Source: Rhodococcus sp. BP22 (lineage in GTDB: Bacteria > Actinomycetota > Actinomycetes > Mycobacteriales > Mycobacteriaceae). Taken from it: 64,000 bases of DNA. Below the pieces are notes generated by a model. That model had not been told where the DNA came from and did not search any database. It worked only from the letters and a program-made list of their open reading frames with translations. Below, one piece after another: positions 1-8,844 of the stretch. The DNA lies in contig NZ_JACFTB010000002.1 in NCBI RefSeq assembly GCF_014281965.1, positions 434,001-498,000 of the forward strand, written 5' to 3'. Each line of letters opens with the position of its first letter. Position 1 is the first letter of the stretch. A program made the position numbers and the translations under genes.

Positions 1-858
1 ACCGAATTCGACGTGATGAATGTTCGCTTCGTGGACGACAACGTCTACGTGGTGGGAGATTCCGACCGGAGTCCGATACTGACACGTGGAACGGCCATGG
101 ACATCTCGGCCGACTATCTGCGTACTTTTCCAAGGTCCGACGACCTTGCCTACGTAGCCCCACTTCCGGAGTTCGACATCGCAATGACCACGTATCGAGG
201 AAGTGGAGGCGCGCAGTACACCTCGACCGTGTACGACCTCGAAACCGGCGCACAACGCTTCGTGTACGAGGGTGACTCACTTCAAGCGCTGAGCAAAGAC
301 CTGTTCGTCGCCACCGTTGGCATCCAATCCGGTTCGGCAGGGACACAGAATCTCCTCGATGGAGAAGGCGAGTTGATCCGCGCGATCCCGATCCCCTCGG
401 CGGTGGTCGGCGGATACCCGAGCCTGCCGTCCACACCAGTTCCAGCGTTCGCTGGTGACGGTGCGTACGACGCGGTGACCGGCGCGGAACTGTGGCGAAA
501 CCCCCTGATGGTCGAGGGGACGTTCGCAAAGGAGTCCGCCGTCGTCGCGGTGGTGGGACGCACAGTGGTCGTCGCCGACCCCGAAGGTCGCACCATCGTC
601 GGCCTCGACGTCGACACGGGCGAACAGCGTTGGCTCACGCCCTGGCAGGACGCCTACTGGGTGCGAGGGGGTCTCACCGATGGCGAGTACTTCGTGTTCG
701 GGGACTACACCGGAACCCATGCGCTGCGAGTCCGGGACGGCGTGATCATGTGGTCGCTCCCGCTCCCGGAAGGAGCCGACCCTCGGGTGGTGCAGGTGGG
801 ACCCGGGGGTGGCCACGTCCTCGTATCCTCGGCCACACAATTCACAGTTTGGACGTGA
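1..858 (+). CDS. PQQ-like beta-propeller repeat protein, 5' end outside window
   Basis: The frame is open from the first base, so this is the C-terminal 285 residues of a longer protein. It contains repeated blade-like segments in which a Gly-rich turn precedes a Trp (GAELW, GEQRW, DGVIMW), as in PQQ-like/WD-type beta-propellers; such proteins are often extracytoplasmic binding modules. No cofactor-binding signature is visible, so a PQQ enzyme is not implied. The N-terminus, where a signal peptide or membrane anchor would lie, is missing. It ends 20 bp from the stop of the convergent poxB-like gene. Family call is fairly safe; substrate and role are unknown. Confidence 0.7.
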   Translation, partial: TEFDVMNVRFVDDNVYVVGDSDRSPILTRGTAMDISADYLRTFPRSDDLAYVAPLPEFDIAMTTYRGSGGAQYTSTVYDLETGAQRFVYEGDSLQALSKDLFVATVGIQSGSAGTQNLLDGEGELIRAIPIPSAVVGGYPSLPSTPVPAFAGDGAYDAVTGAELWRNPLMVEGTFAKESAVVAVVGRTVVVADPEGRTIVGLDVDTGEQRWLTPWQDAYWVRGGLTDGEYFVFGDYTGTHALRVRDGVIMWSLPLPEGADPRVVQVGPGGGHVLVSSATQFTVWT

Positions 859-878
859 CCCGTGCGCCGACCTCGACG

Positions 879-2597
879 CTATTCGCGACTGGACAGTGTC
901 TCGGTCAGTTTGGCGATCGCGAAACCCCACGCTTGGCCTGCGGTAGGGCGGGCCGGCACCGAGATTTCGTCGGGGTTGGTGAGGATATCGAGCAGGGCAG
1001 GGCCCGGGTGCGCGAGCGCAGCGTCGATCGCACCGGCAACATCGCCGGGTTTTGTCACCCGTTGCGAGTGCAAACCCAATGCTCGGGCCACCTCGGCGAG
1101 ATCGGGATTGTCGAGTTCGGTACCGAACTCGGCCATACCGGACTGCTCCTGTTCGAGCTTCACCATGCCCAGTCGTCGGTTGTCGAATACCACGAAGGTG
1201 GCAGGCAGGTTGTAGGTGACGGCTGTACGGAGATCGCCGAGGAGCATCATCAGCCCTCCGTCGCCGCAGAGCGCGATCACTTGCCGGGACCGATCCATGG
1301 CCTGTGCACCGAGCGCCTGGGGCATCGCGTTGGCCATGGATCCGAGATTGAACGAGCCGAGTAGTCGTCGCTCGTTGCGGATCCTGATGAATCGGGAGAG
1401 CCACACGGTGGACATTCCGGTGTCGCTGGTGAAGATCGCGTCATCCGCGGCGGCTTCGTCTATCGCGGCAGCAACCACTTCCGGTCGGATGAGCTGGTCA
1501 GGATTATCGAGGTGTTTGCGCACCTTTCCGACAAGTGTGCTGTCGTGCTTGGGATCACTCAGCCGCCGCTGCGCAGCCTCCCACAGTTCGAACTCGGTTC
1601 GGTGGTGGTCGAGGAACTTGGTGCTGGTCTTGGCCGAGAGCTTCGGGAGAAGTTGCGTCAAAGCATTCTTCGCATCGGCTACAACACCGATGTCGGCAGA
1701 TACCCGCCGTCCGATGTGTTCGGCACGAACGTCGATCTGGACAACCTTCTTATCGTGCGGCAGCCAGTCGCGGTAAGGGAAGTCGGTTCCGACGAGGAGC
1801 AATGTGTCGGCCTGATGGAGGGCCAGGTGGGCCGCCGGATTGCCGATCAGCCCGGACTGGCCGACCTGAAACCGATTGTCGCCTTCCAAACCGTCCTTGC
1901 CCTTCAGCGTGAGGACCATCGGGGCAGCGAGCCGCTCCGCAACGGCCAGAACTTCCTCGCGTGCCTCGCGCGCTCCTTTCCCGACAAGCATCGTTACCTT
2001 CTCGGCGTCGTCGAGCAGAGCCACCACAGCGTCGATATCGCCTGGATCTGCGGCCGACTCGCCACGTGACGGTGCAAAGTGGGGCGCACCCTCGGTCGCG
2101 TCCATGGCGCCGATGTCGCCGGGGATGGTGAGTACCGCGACACCGTTGAGCGCAATCGCGGTATTCACCGCTTGCTGAAGCAAGAACGGCATCTGGGCCG
2201 GGGCGGTCACGGTCGCGCGGTATACGGACACGTCGGCAAACACCGCGTCGTTGTTCACCTCTTGAAAGGAGTCCGTCCCCATGCTCATGGTCGGAACCTG
2301 GCCGCAGATCGCCAAGACAGGCGCGTGGGACTTCTTGGCGTCGTAGAGTCCGTTGATCAAGTGCAACGATCCGGGTCCGACGGTGCCCATACAGACGCCG
2401 ATGGTGCCGGTGAGTTGCGCTTGTGCACCGGCTGCGAATGCCGCAACCTCCTCATGGCGTACACCGATCCACTCGAGGCGTTTGTCGTCACGGATGGCGT
2501 CGGTGATGGGGTTCAGTGCGTCGCCGACGACTCCCCAGATCTGAGTGACACCCAGGTCGCCGAGAGCGGTGACGATGGTGCGGGCGATATTCGGCAT
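879..2597 (-). CDS. poxB: Pyruvate dehydrogenase (quinone)/thiamine-diphosphate enzyme, PoxB-like
   Basis: A 572-residue ThDP-dependent enzyme. The N-terminal domain carries the ThDP-activating Glu in RHEEVAAFAAGAQAQLTG, then GPGSLHLINGLYDA, very close to E. coli PoxB. The C-terminal domain has the ThDP/Mg motif starting CGDGG and ending in VVFDN about 30 residues later. PoxB oxidatively decarboxylates pyruvate to acetate and CO2 at the membrane and passes electrons to quinone; acetolactate synthase or another ThDP enzyme remains possible. The ATG at 2597 is chosen over upstream in-frame starts because AAGGAG lies 7 nt before it. That Shine-Dalgarno overlaps the stop codon of the upstream glutamate-synthase-like gene, so the two are probably cotranscribed and coupled. 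Confidence 0.82.
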   Translation of the reverse strand: MPNIARTIVTALGDLGVTQIWGVVGDALNPITDAIRDDKRLEWIGVRHEEVAAFAAGAQAQLTGTIGVCMGTVGPGSLHLINGLYDAKKSHAPVLAICGQVPTMSMGTDSFQEVNNDAVFADVSVYRATVTAPAQMPFLLQQAVNTAIALNGVAVLTIPGDIGAMDATEGAPHFAPSRGESAADPGDIDAVVALLDDAEKVTMLVGKGAREAREEVLAVAERLAAPMVLTLKGKDGLEGDNRFQVGQSGLIGNPAAHLALHQADTLLLVGTDFPYRDWLPHDKKVVQIDVRAEHIGRRVSADIGVVADAKNALTQLLPKLSAKTSTKFLDHHRTEFELWEAAQRRLSDPKHDSTLVGKVRKHLDNPDQLIRPEVVAAAIDEAAADDAIFTSDTGMSTVWLSRFIRIRNERRLLGSFNLGSMANAMPQALGAQAMDRSRQVIALCGDGGLMMLLGDLRTAVTYNLPATFVVFDNRRLGMVKLEQEQSGMAEFGTELDNPDLAEVARALGLHSQRVTKPGDVAGAIDAALAHPGPALLDILTNPDEISVPARPTAGQAWGFAIAKLTETLSSRE

Positions 2598-2608
2598 GTA
2601 ACAACTCC

Positions 2609-4216
2609 TTATCCTCGAGCGGACTGATGCCATGGGGTAGGGGCGAAGCTGTCGGGATCGGCGATCTTCCAGTCCGCTGCCCATGCGACCGGCGGGTCAT
2701 TCAGCAGCACCGCTGGTGCGAGCCATTCGTAGATCTCCGCGTACGACTGCTGGCTGATCGGACCAATTCGCTTGCGCAACATGTGTGGGGTGAGTTCGGA
2801 AGGCTCCCTCACGCCCATCGATGCCATGATCTTCATCGCTTGAGCGACGGTGGCCTGCTGGTATCGGAACGTTCGCGCACTTTTGTCCTCGACGTCGAGC
2901 GCCCGGGCACGCTTGGGGTTCTGAGTGGCAACTCCCACTGGGCATTTGTTGGTGTGACACCGCTGTGACTGAATGCAGCCGACGGCCATCATCATCGCGC
3001 GGGCAGAGTTGGTGTAATCGGCGCCTTGGATGAGCCGTTTGACGATGTCGGCTCCGGTGGCGACTTTCCCGCTTGCCCCGACCCGAATCTGCTGACGCAG
3101 GCCGCAACCCACCAATGCATTGTGCAGTGTCATCAGCCCGTCGGTCAGCGGGAGACCGACGTGATCCTCGTACTCCAGCGGGGCTGCGGCGGTACCTCCC
3201 TCGGCCCCGTCGACAATGATGAAATCCGGGGCGATGCCCTCCTCGAGCATCGCTTTGCAGATTGCCAGAACATCTACTCGCGAGCCCACGCAGAGCTTGA
3301 ACCCGACAGGCTTACCATCGGCGAGCTCACGCATGCGCCCGATGAACCGGACCAGACCGCGCGGAGTGGAGAACTCCGTGTGCGCGGCTGGACTGACACA
3401 TTTCTCCCCCTGCGGGACACCGCGATACTCAGCAATCTCCGCGCTGACCTTCGCTGCCGGCAGCACGCCGCCGATCCCCGGCTTTGCACCTTGACTCAGC
3501 TTGAGCGACAAGCACTTCACTCGATCGTCGGCGGCCTTGCGGGAGAACTGATCGGGATCGAAGCGGCCGTCCTCGGTACGGCAACCGAAGTAACCCGAAC
3601 CGATCTCCCAGACGACATCGGCGCCTCCGAGATGATAAGGCGTGAGGCCACCCTCGCCGGTGTCATGAGCGAACCCACCTCGTTCTGCACCGGCATTGAG
3701 CGCCTTCAGGGCATTGGCAGACAGCGCACCGAAGCTCATCGCCGAGACGTTCAACAACGCCATGTCGTAGGGGTGTGTGCAGTCCGGACCGCCGATGCGT
3801 ACGCGCGGTGGAGTGTCCGGAACTTCGACGGGAGCTGTGGAATGCACGAGGTGCTCGTATCCGGCAGCGTCGATATCGCGCTCGGTTCCGAAGGAGAGCT
3901 CGGCGGCAGTTCCCTTGGCGCGCTCGTAGATCAGTGACCTCTTGTCACGATCGAAAGGACGGCCGTCGAAGTTGCGCTCGATGAAGTATTGCTGCAGTTC
4001 CGGGCGGACCAGCTCGAGCAGGTACCGCAGGTGGCCGAGGATCGGGTAGTTACGTAGCACCGAGTGGCGTTTCTGGACGAGATCGTAGATGCCGATCGCG
4101 GCAATCACAGTGAAGACGACCGCTGAAACAATCCACCAGAGTGCGCCGAACGATGCCGCAACCACCGACGCGACGGCAAGCAAGACCGGTACGCCGACCA
4201 ACAGAATTCGCATCAT
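2609..4216 (-). CDS. FMN-binding glutamate synthase family protein, membrane-anchored
   Basis: About 535 residues. Two N-terminal transmembrane helices (roughly residues 1-45) precede a glutamate-synthase-type FMN/3Fe-4S domain. Near the C-terminus GCIQSQRCHTNKCPVG supplies three cysteines spaced like the GltB 3Fe-4S ligands, and GASGKVATGADIVKRL fits the FMN phosphate site. There is no glutamine amidotransferase domain, so this is not a full GltB; related stand-alone proteins are annotated only as ferredoxin-dependent glutamate synthase-like. The start is one of two adjacent ATGs (4216 or 4213). It lies 11 bp upstream of the poxB-like gene on the same strand, suggesting one redox operon. Substrate is unknown. 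Confidence 0.8.
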   Translation of the reverse strand: MMRILLVGVPVLLAVASVVAASFGALWWIVSAVVFTVIAAIGIYDLVQKRHSVLRNYPILGHLRYLLELVRPELQQYFIERNFDGRPFDRDKRSLIYERAKGTAAELSFGTERDIDAAGYEHLVHSTAPVEVPDTPPRVRIGGPDCTHPYDMALLNVSAMSFGALSANALKALNAGAERGGFAHDTGEGGLTPYHLGGADVVWEIGSGYFGCRTEDGRFDPDQFSRKAADDRVKCLSLKLSQGAKPGIGGVLPAAKVSAEIAEYRGVPQGEKCVSPAAHTEFSTPRGLVRFIGRMRELADGKPVGFKLCVGSRVDVLAICKAMLEEGIAPDFIIVDGAEGGTAAAPLEYEDHVGLPLTDGLMTLHNALVGCGLRQQIRVGASGKVATGADIVKRLIQGADYTNSARAMMMAVGCIQSQRCHTNKCPVGVATQNPKRARALDVEDKSARTFRYQQATVAQAMKIMASMGVREPSELTPHMLRKRIGPISQQSYAEIYEWLAPAVLLNDPPVAWAADWKIADPDSFAPTPWHQSARG

Positions 4217-4430
4217 CGCGCAGCGCTCCGCACTCGGGCCGCATCTACCTTCATGGCGGTCACCGGTTCGGCCCATCGTCGCCGGCGCGGCCCTATTCGA
4301 GAAACTCCGCTGCGTTGTTTTCTGTCTACCGCTTCACGCGACGTTACTCCGCGTTCCTGGCGATGCGTCCCGATTGATTCACCGGCGGTGGTTCCGAACC
4401 GGCAGATCTACGATTGCGCGGACATTCCGA
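4217..4430. other. Intergenic, nothing recognised
   Basis: About 210 bp between two minus-strand genes. It presumably contains the promoter of the glutamate-synthase-like/poxB operon, but I see no clear operator, terminator or small gene. Confidence 0.4.
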
Positions 4431-4628
4431 TCAAGATGCCTGACGCAACTCGATCTCTGCGACGCACTGGCACCCGCCCGTGACCTCGGAGCAGTCCAGC
4501 ACTAGGTAGTGACGCACGTACTCGAGATCGATGCAGCCGGGCTCGGTGCACTCCGCCAGGCCCGACGAGTGGATCACCAGCGTTCCGTGGCAATGGTCGA
4601 CAGCCGCTGTGCAGTCTCTGCAGGACAT
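4431..4628 (-). CDS. Small cysteine-rich protein, 65 aa
   Basis: A 65-residue protein with eight cysteines and several histidines, including CRDC near the start, CTEPGC in the middle and CQC near the end. The spacing suggests a zinc-binding fold, an inference from the ligands only. The start is supported by AAAGGAG about 8 nt upstream. I do not recognise a named family. It stands alone between two unrelated genes, and the strong ribosome-binding site plus preserved Cys pattern argue that it is a real gene. Confidence 0.62.
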   Translation of the reverse strand: MSCRDCTAAVDHCHGTLVIHSSGLAECTEPGCIDLEYVRHYLVLDCSEVTGGCQCVAEIELRQAS

Positions 4629-4762
4629 GGTCGGTGCTCCTTTCGTCGGTGTCCTCTATTGATATCACCGGCCTACGACACGGCTGGGAGAAGCGGGGTG
4701 TGTTTCGATGGTCGCCCGTAAACCCGTGGACCGGTGAACTTGTCGCGCACTAGCATCAGCCC

Positions 4763-5677
4763 ATGGCAACTCCACATTCCAAGGTATATTTCGGCGACCG
4801 CATCATCGACGCGCGGGACGCGACCCTCGGAGTAGCCACCTCGGCGGTTCTGTACGGGTTGAGCGTTTACACGGTCTTCCCGGTTCAGGTCGACGGCGCA
4901 ACCCGGACAGCTTTTCGGCTGCGCGATCACTTCCAGCGACTGCTCGAGTCATGCAAGATCATCGGTATCGATCGGTTTGCGGACGAGTGGGATTTCGACC
5001 GATTTTTGGCCGTGACGCGTGAGCTGATCACCGCGAACTCACCGGACCGCGAAGTCTACGTACGCGCAACGGTCCACGTCGACGAGCAAATTCCGGGAAC
5101 ACGGGTGCGCGGCTTGCACACCACCGTGTCGATCTTCTTGTACGACGCGGTCCCGATCGTCCCGCAGGACGGTATGCGTCTGAAAACGAGTGTGTGGCGT
5201 CGTATCCCGGACAATGCGATTCCCTCGCGCGCAAAAGTCAACGGCGCCTACGTCAATTCGGTTCTGGCCAAACAGGATGCGATCGACAGCGGCTTCGATG
5301 ATTGCATCTTCCTCGACATCAACGGACACGTGTGTGAGCTCAGTGCCGCGAATATCTTCCTGGTCCGCGGTGGCACGCTGATCACACCGGACGTTACTTC
5401 GGACATTCTCGACGGGATCAACCGTCGTACGATTCTGACTCTCGCTCGCGAGGAAGGGCTTCCGGTGCAGGAGAGGGTGGTCGATCTTACCGAGCTCTAT
5501 ATTGCCGACGAAGTATTCGTCTGCGGTACCTCCGCTGGGGTTGCACCCGTCTTTGAGATCGACGGCCGGGCGGTGGGAGCGTCGACGGACATCGGGCCGC
5601 TGTCGGCGATGTTGCGCAAACGCCACCACGACGCGCTCGTCGGCGACGTTGTTCATGGCTGGGTCACCGTCCTCTGA
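4763..5677 (+). CDS. Class IV aminotransferase, branched-chain aminotransferase-like
   Basis: A 304-residue PLP-dependent fold-type IV aminotransferase related to IlvE and D-amino-acid transaminases. The likely Schiff-base lysine lies in SRAKVNGAYVNS (about residue 160), followed by ELSAANIF and the phosphate-binding region DGINRRTI. Members transfer amino groups between branched-chain amino acids and 2-oxoglutarate; aminodeoxychorismate lyase is a more distant alternative. Flanking genes give no pathway clue. The ATG at 4763 gives the expected family length. Confidence 0.82.
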   Translation: MATPHSKVYFGDRIIDARDATLGVATSAVLYGLSVYTVFPVQVDGATRTAFRLRDHFQRLLESCKIIGIDRFADEWDFDRFLAVTRELITANSPDREVYVRATVHVDEQIPGTRVRGLHTTVSIFLYDAVPIVPQDGMRLKTSVWRRIPDNAIPSRAKVNGAYVNSVLAKQDAIDSGFDDCIFLDINGHVCELSAANIFLVRGGTLITPDVTSDILDGINRRTILTLAREEGLPVQERVVDLTELYIADEVFVCGTSAGVAPVFEIDGRAVGASTDIGPLSAMLRKRHHDALVGDVVHGWVTVL

Positions 5678-5769
5678 CGCGCCTCACCCGTTACAGATGA
5701 TGCGGTAGGTCCCGCACACCCATAGCGTCCGAGTGAACGACTATCACTTCTACTCCTACGGAATCGACT

Positions 5770-6432
5770 ATGGGAACAGTTCTCGGCGACCTACTGCCAC
5801 TGGTGATCGGTGTAGCCGTCTCCCCGGTACCCATCATCGCTGCGATCCTGATGCTGCTGGGTAAACGCGCGGGCAGCACCAGCATCAGCTTCGCGATCGG
5901 ATGGATCGCCGGAATCGTGTTGGCAACCACGATCTTCGTTCTCCTGGGGGGCGCGGCGACCGGATCCGAGGACGAGCCGTCCACCACATCGTCGTGGGTC
6001 AAGCTCGTCATCGGAGTCTTGTTGCTCGGAGTCGGCATCCGTCAATGGCGCGCTCGTGGGGAGGAACATGCGACTCCGAAGTGGATGTCCGCCATCGACG
6101 AGATGACCGCAGTCAAAGCACTCGGAGTCGGCTTCGCGCTGGCCGCAATCAATCCGAAGAACTTGCTGATGTGTATCGCCGCAGGCGTCACCATCGGAGG
6201 TGCCGCCCTCGATGCCGGACAGACAGTGGTGACCGTAGCCGTTTTCTCGGTTCTGTCGGCCTCGACGATTGCGGTTCCGGTGATCGCCTACCAGGTTGCG
6301 GCACAACGACTCGAGGCGCCGCTCGCCTCACTCAAAGAGTGGCTGCAAACGAACAACACGGCCGTCATGAGCGTGCTGATTCTGGTGATCTCAGCGGTAC
6401 TGATCGGCAAGGGAATGGGCGGGTTGTTTTGA
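5770..6432 (+). CDS. GAP/Sap-family integral membrane protein
   Basis: A 220-residue protein with about six hydrophobic segments and the pattern of the GAP family (Sap, sulfolipid-1-addressing protein), distantly LysE-like: an N-terminal LLPLVIGVAVSPVPIIAAIL segment and a central NPKNLLM. In mycobacteria, relatives help export peptidoglycolipids or sulfolipids; the substrate here is not predictable. It converges on the TetR gene with only 8 bp between the stops. Confidence 0.75.
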   Translation: MGTVLGDLLPLVIGVAVSPVPIIAAILMLLGKRAGSTSISFAIGWIAGIVLATTIFVLLGGAATGSEDEPSTTSSWVKLVIGVLLLGVGIRQWRARGEEHATPKWMSAIDEMTAVKALGVGFALAAINPKNLLMCIAAGVTIGGAALDAGQTVVTVAVFSVLSASTIAVPVIAYQVAAQRLEAPLASLKEWLQTNNTAVMSVLILVISAVLIGKGMGGLF

Positions 6433-6440
6433 ACACTCGC

Positions 6441-7001
6441 CTACGGGTGCGTCCCCGAATCGAGGAGCACTGCGGCGGCTGCCTTTGCGGCAAGAGCAGA
6501 CTCGGGCGAATCAGAGATGGCTGCGGTCGTCTGCGCGCCCTCGACGAGCAACGCGATCTGTAGACCGAGAGTTTTCGGACCGCCAGCTTCGACAACCAAG
6601 TCGGTGACGTACTCGACGAATTCACGCTTGTGACGGTGCGCCGCATCGGCCACAGCGGGCATGACGCTCCCCAGCTCGCCGAACGAGTTGATGAACGCGC
6701 AGCCTCGAAAATTGTCTTCACGGAACCAGGCGTCGAGGAAGTCGAAAATCGAGAGCACTTTGTCGCGTGCAGATTCGTGCGTAGCTGCCTCGGCGGCGAT
6801 TCCCTCGTTCCACATGCGGGTTCGGCCCTCGAGTACCTGAGCGACGATCTCGGCTTTCGACGGAAATAGTGCGTACATCCGTTTGAGGGAGATTCCGGCC
6901 GCGGCTCGCAGTTCATCCATGCCGACGGCGTTGACGCCGCGTGCATAAAAGAGCTCGTCGGCTGCGTGCAGGACGGCAGTCCGTCCACTGTCCGGTTCCA
7001 T
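6441..7001 (-). CDS. TetR/AcrR family transcriptional regulator
   Basis: A 186-residue repressor with an N-terminal helix-turn-helix (AADELFYARGVNAVGMDELRA, then AGISLKRMYALFPSK) and a C-terminal ligand/dimer domain. The ATG at 7001 is preferred because AAGGAG lies 9 nt upstream; the ATG at 7010 would abut that site. It is transcribed divergently from the DUF1275 gene, and two perfect palindromes occupy the space between them, so it very likely represses its own gene and DUF1275. The ligand is unknown. Confidence 0.88.
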   Translation of the reverse strand: MEPDSGRTAVLHAADELFYARGVNAVGMDELRAAAGISLKRMYALFPSKAEIVAQVLEGRTRMWNEGIAAEAATHESARDKVLSIFDFLDAWFREDNFRGCAFINSFGELGSVMPAVADAAHRHKREFVEYVTDLVVEAGGPKTLGLQIALLVEGAQTTAAISDSPESALAAKAAAAVLLDSGTHP

Positions 7002-7021
7002 CGTGACCATCTCCTTGCACC

Positions 7022-7073
7022 GAGAACCAACGTTCTCTACAGTAGTCGACGACGGGAGAACGACCGTTCTCCC
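7022..7073. promoter_or_regulatory. Two palindromic operators for the adjacent TetR regulator
   Basis: Site 1 (7022-7037) is GAGAAC-N4-GTTCTC. Site 2 (7054-7073) is GGGAGAAC-N4-GTTCTCCC, an uninterrupted 8+4+8 palindrome. They share the AGAAC/GTTCT core, and their centres are 34 bp apart, just over three helical turns. They lie between the divergent TetR and DUF1275 genes. Assignment as TetR operators is inferred from symmetry and position. Confidence 0.8.
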
Positions 7074-7176
7074 GCGTGGACCAATCAGCGAGGCGACTGT
7101 TCGCGTGCGGACCCCGGATTCGCGCACAAAGTACCCTGACCGAGTCCGTGCGAAGCGAACTGTGGAAGGCCCGTAG

Positions 7177-7884
7177 ATGACCGACTCCGAGGTGCCGAAG
7201 GCGACCGTGGTGACCTCCGAGTCAGTGCGCCTCGGTGTGCTGCTCGCCGCGGTCGGAGGTTTTCTGGACGCCTACACGTTCGTCACCCGTGACGGTGTGT
7301 TCGCCAATGCTCAGACGGCCAACGTCATCCTCTCCGGGATCGACATGGCGTCCGGGCAGTGGCGGTCTGCTCTCGGATACCTTCCGCCGCTGGTGGCGTT
7401 CGTGCTCGGGGTGTTCACCGCCGAGTTCATTTCCAGGCCGGTCGTCGCACGTATCGTTCGCCGTCCGGTCCGGGTCGTCCTCATCATCGAGATCCTGGTC
7501 ATCGCCATCATCGGTTTCCTGCCTGACACGGTACCGAATGCCTTTGTCACAGTGCTGATTTCATTTGTCGCTGCGGTGCAGGTGACAACGTTTCGGGTCC
7601 TTGTCGATTCTGCTTACAACACCACGATGACAACCGGAAATCTCCGAAGCCTGTCCCAGGCCTTGTTCCATCGAATCGCCAACGGCGACAAGGCAGCCGG
7701 GACCAGGGCCGTCAACTTCGGCTCGGTGATCCTGGGCTTCGTTGCCGGTGCGATTCTCGGCGCCGGGATGTCGGAAGTACTGGAGAACAGAGCAGTCTGG
7801 GTGGCCGCAGGAATGCTGCTGGTGGCGTTGCTGCTGTTCGTGATCGACGAATGGCGCATACCGCGGGTCGAGCATCCACGCTGA
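7177..7884 (+). CDS. DUF1275 (YoaK-like) membrane protein
   Basis: A 235-residue protein with about six transmembrane helices. The N-terminal GGFLDAYTFVTRDGVFANAQTANVI block is characteristic of DUF1275/YoaK proteins, whose function is not established. It is divergent from the TetR gene and downstream of the paired palindromes, so transport of the TetR ligand is a reasonable inference. It ends just before a strong hairpin. Confidence 0.85.
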   Translation: MTDSEVPKATVVTSESVRLGVLLAAVGGFLDAYTFVTRDGVFANAQTANVILSGIDMASGQWRSALGYLPPLVAFVLGVFTAEFISRPVVARIVRRPVRVVLIIEILVIAIIGFLPDTVPNAFVTVLISFVAAVQVTTFRVLVDSAYNTTMTTGNLRSLSQALFHRIANGDKAAGTRAVNFGSVILGFVAGAILGAGMSEVLENRAVWVAAGMLLVALLLFVIDEWRIPRVEHPR

Positions 7885-7891
7885 GCAATTC

Positions 7892-7949
7892 ACTCCCCTT
7901 GTAGGGATCCGAACCCCCTGCAGGCGGTTCGAATCCCAAATCGGGGAGT
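7892..7949. terminator. Long imperfect hairpin at a convergent gene end
   Basis: ACTCCCC (7892-7898) pairs with GGGGAGT (7943-7949), GGGAT (7904-7908) with ATCCC (7933-7937), and CGAACC (7910-7915) with GGTTCG (7926-7931); the loop holds CCTGCAGG. It lies between the stops of the convergent DUF1275 and rraA genes and probably terminates both. There is no U-tract. Parts of both arms resemble a tRNA T-arm (GGTTCGAATCCC), but no complete tRNA can be folded. Confidence 0.55.
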
Positions 7950-7974
7950 ATATCCACGCTGAATCGGCGCGACG

Positions 7975-8451
7975 CTAGACGACGACCACGCCGTCGGAGT
8001 CGCTGTACACGATTTCACCCGGATTGAACGTGATACCACCGATTTCGACGGGTACGTTCTTCTCCCCGGATCCGGTCTGCGTGCTCTTGCGCGGGTTGGT
8101 GCCCAGCGCTTTGACGCCGATATCGAGGGTGCGGAGGATCGCCGAATCGCGGATCGCCCCGTTGACGATTATCCCAGCCCACCCGTTGGTGACACCGCGA
8201 CCAGCGATGATGTCACCGACAAGGGCGGTGTGAATGCCGGCATCGCCGTCGACCACCAGAACACCGCCGTTGCCGGGCTCGCCCAGGGTCTGCTTGACGA
8301 GAAGGTTGTCCTGGAAGCACTTGATGGTGGTGATGGGACCAGCGAACTCGGCATGCTTGCCGAACTGGATGAATTGCGTGTCGCAGCTACGGATTTCAGG
8401 CCCAATCTCGTCGGCCAGGTCTGCAGTTGCCTTGAATTCGACGGAAGTCAT
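7975..8451 (-). CDS. rraA: RraA family protein
   Basis: A 158-residue protein matching the RraA family over its full length, with the conserved core [25 protein letters not shown] and a C-terminal [13 protein letters not shown]. In E. coli RraA inhibits RNase E; many relatives are instead metal-dependent 4-hydroxy-4-methyl-2-oxoglutarate aldolases/oxaloacetate decarboxylases, so the older menG label is misleading. It corresponds by position to Rv3853 of M. tuberculosis. The next gene on the strand starts upstream at 8833, 10 bp from this start, so the two may be cotranscribed. Confidence 0.88.
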   Translation of the reverse strand: MTSVEFKATADLADEIGPEIRSCDTQFIQFGKHAEFAGPITTIKCFQDNLLVKQTLGEPGNGGVLVVDGDAGIHTALVGDIIAGRGVTNGWAGIIVNGAIRDSAILRTLDIGVKALGTNPRKSTQTGSGEKNVPVEIGGITFNPGEIVYSDSDGVVVV

Positions 8452-8461
8452 GGCGAACAGC

Positions 8462-8833
8462 CTAGTCCAGTCGGCCGTGACGCCTTTCGTAGTCCTCGCG
8501 GGTGTGATCGATTTTACGTTGAGTATTTGCGTTGAGAAGCTCCGGATCCAGACCGTGCACCAACAACCGGTGGCGCCGGTAGACGTTCATCAACGCGATC
8601 GCGAAATAGACCAGCGGAATGAACAGCAAAGCCATCATCGCCAGACCGATCCACAACGGGCCGGGCAAGAGCAGAAACAGACACAGTAGCGGGATGATCG
8701 GCAGCGAGAATCGGATCAGGTAGCGGGCCTGGGCGCCACTACCGACGAGGTCCTCGCGAACCCAATCGTGCATCGGCGGCGGAAGCACTCGGCCAAGCTG
8801 GTAACCCAGGTACTGCCAGAAATTCGGCTTCAC
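8462..8833 (-). CDS. DUF5313 small membrane protein
   Basis: A 123-residue protein with two hydrophobic helices (about residues 42-80), a polar N-terminus beginning [20 protein letters not shown], and a basic C-terminus, as in the actinobacterial DUF5313 family. Function is unknown. It is 10 bp upstream of rraA and 11 bp downstream of the DUF4126-like gene, so the three minus-strand genes probably form one operon. Confidence 0.78.
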   Translation of the reverse strand: MKPNFWQYLGYQLGRVLPPPMHDWVREDLVGSGAQARYLIRFSLPIIPLLCLFLLLPGPLWIGLAMMALLFIPLVYFAIALMNVYRRHRLLVHGLDPELLNANTQRKIDHTREDYERRHGRLD

Positions 8834-8844
8834 AAGTCTCGACC

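Noticed and set aside
7892..7949. A tRNA gene
   Set aside because: Only 58 nt with no D or anticodon arm; CCA is not encoded and the stem has mismatches.
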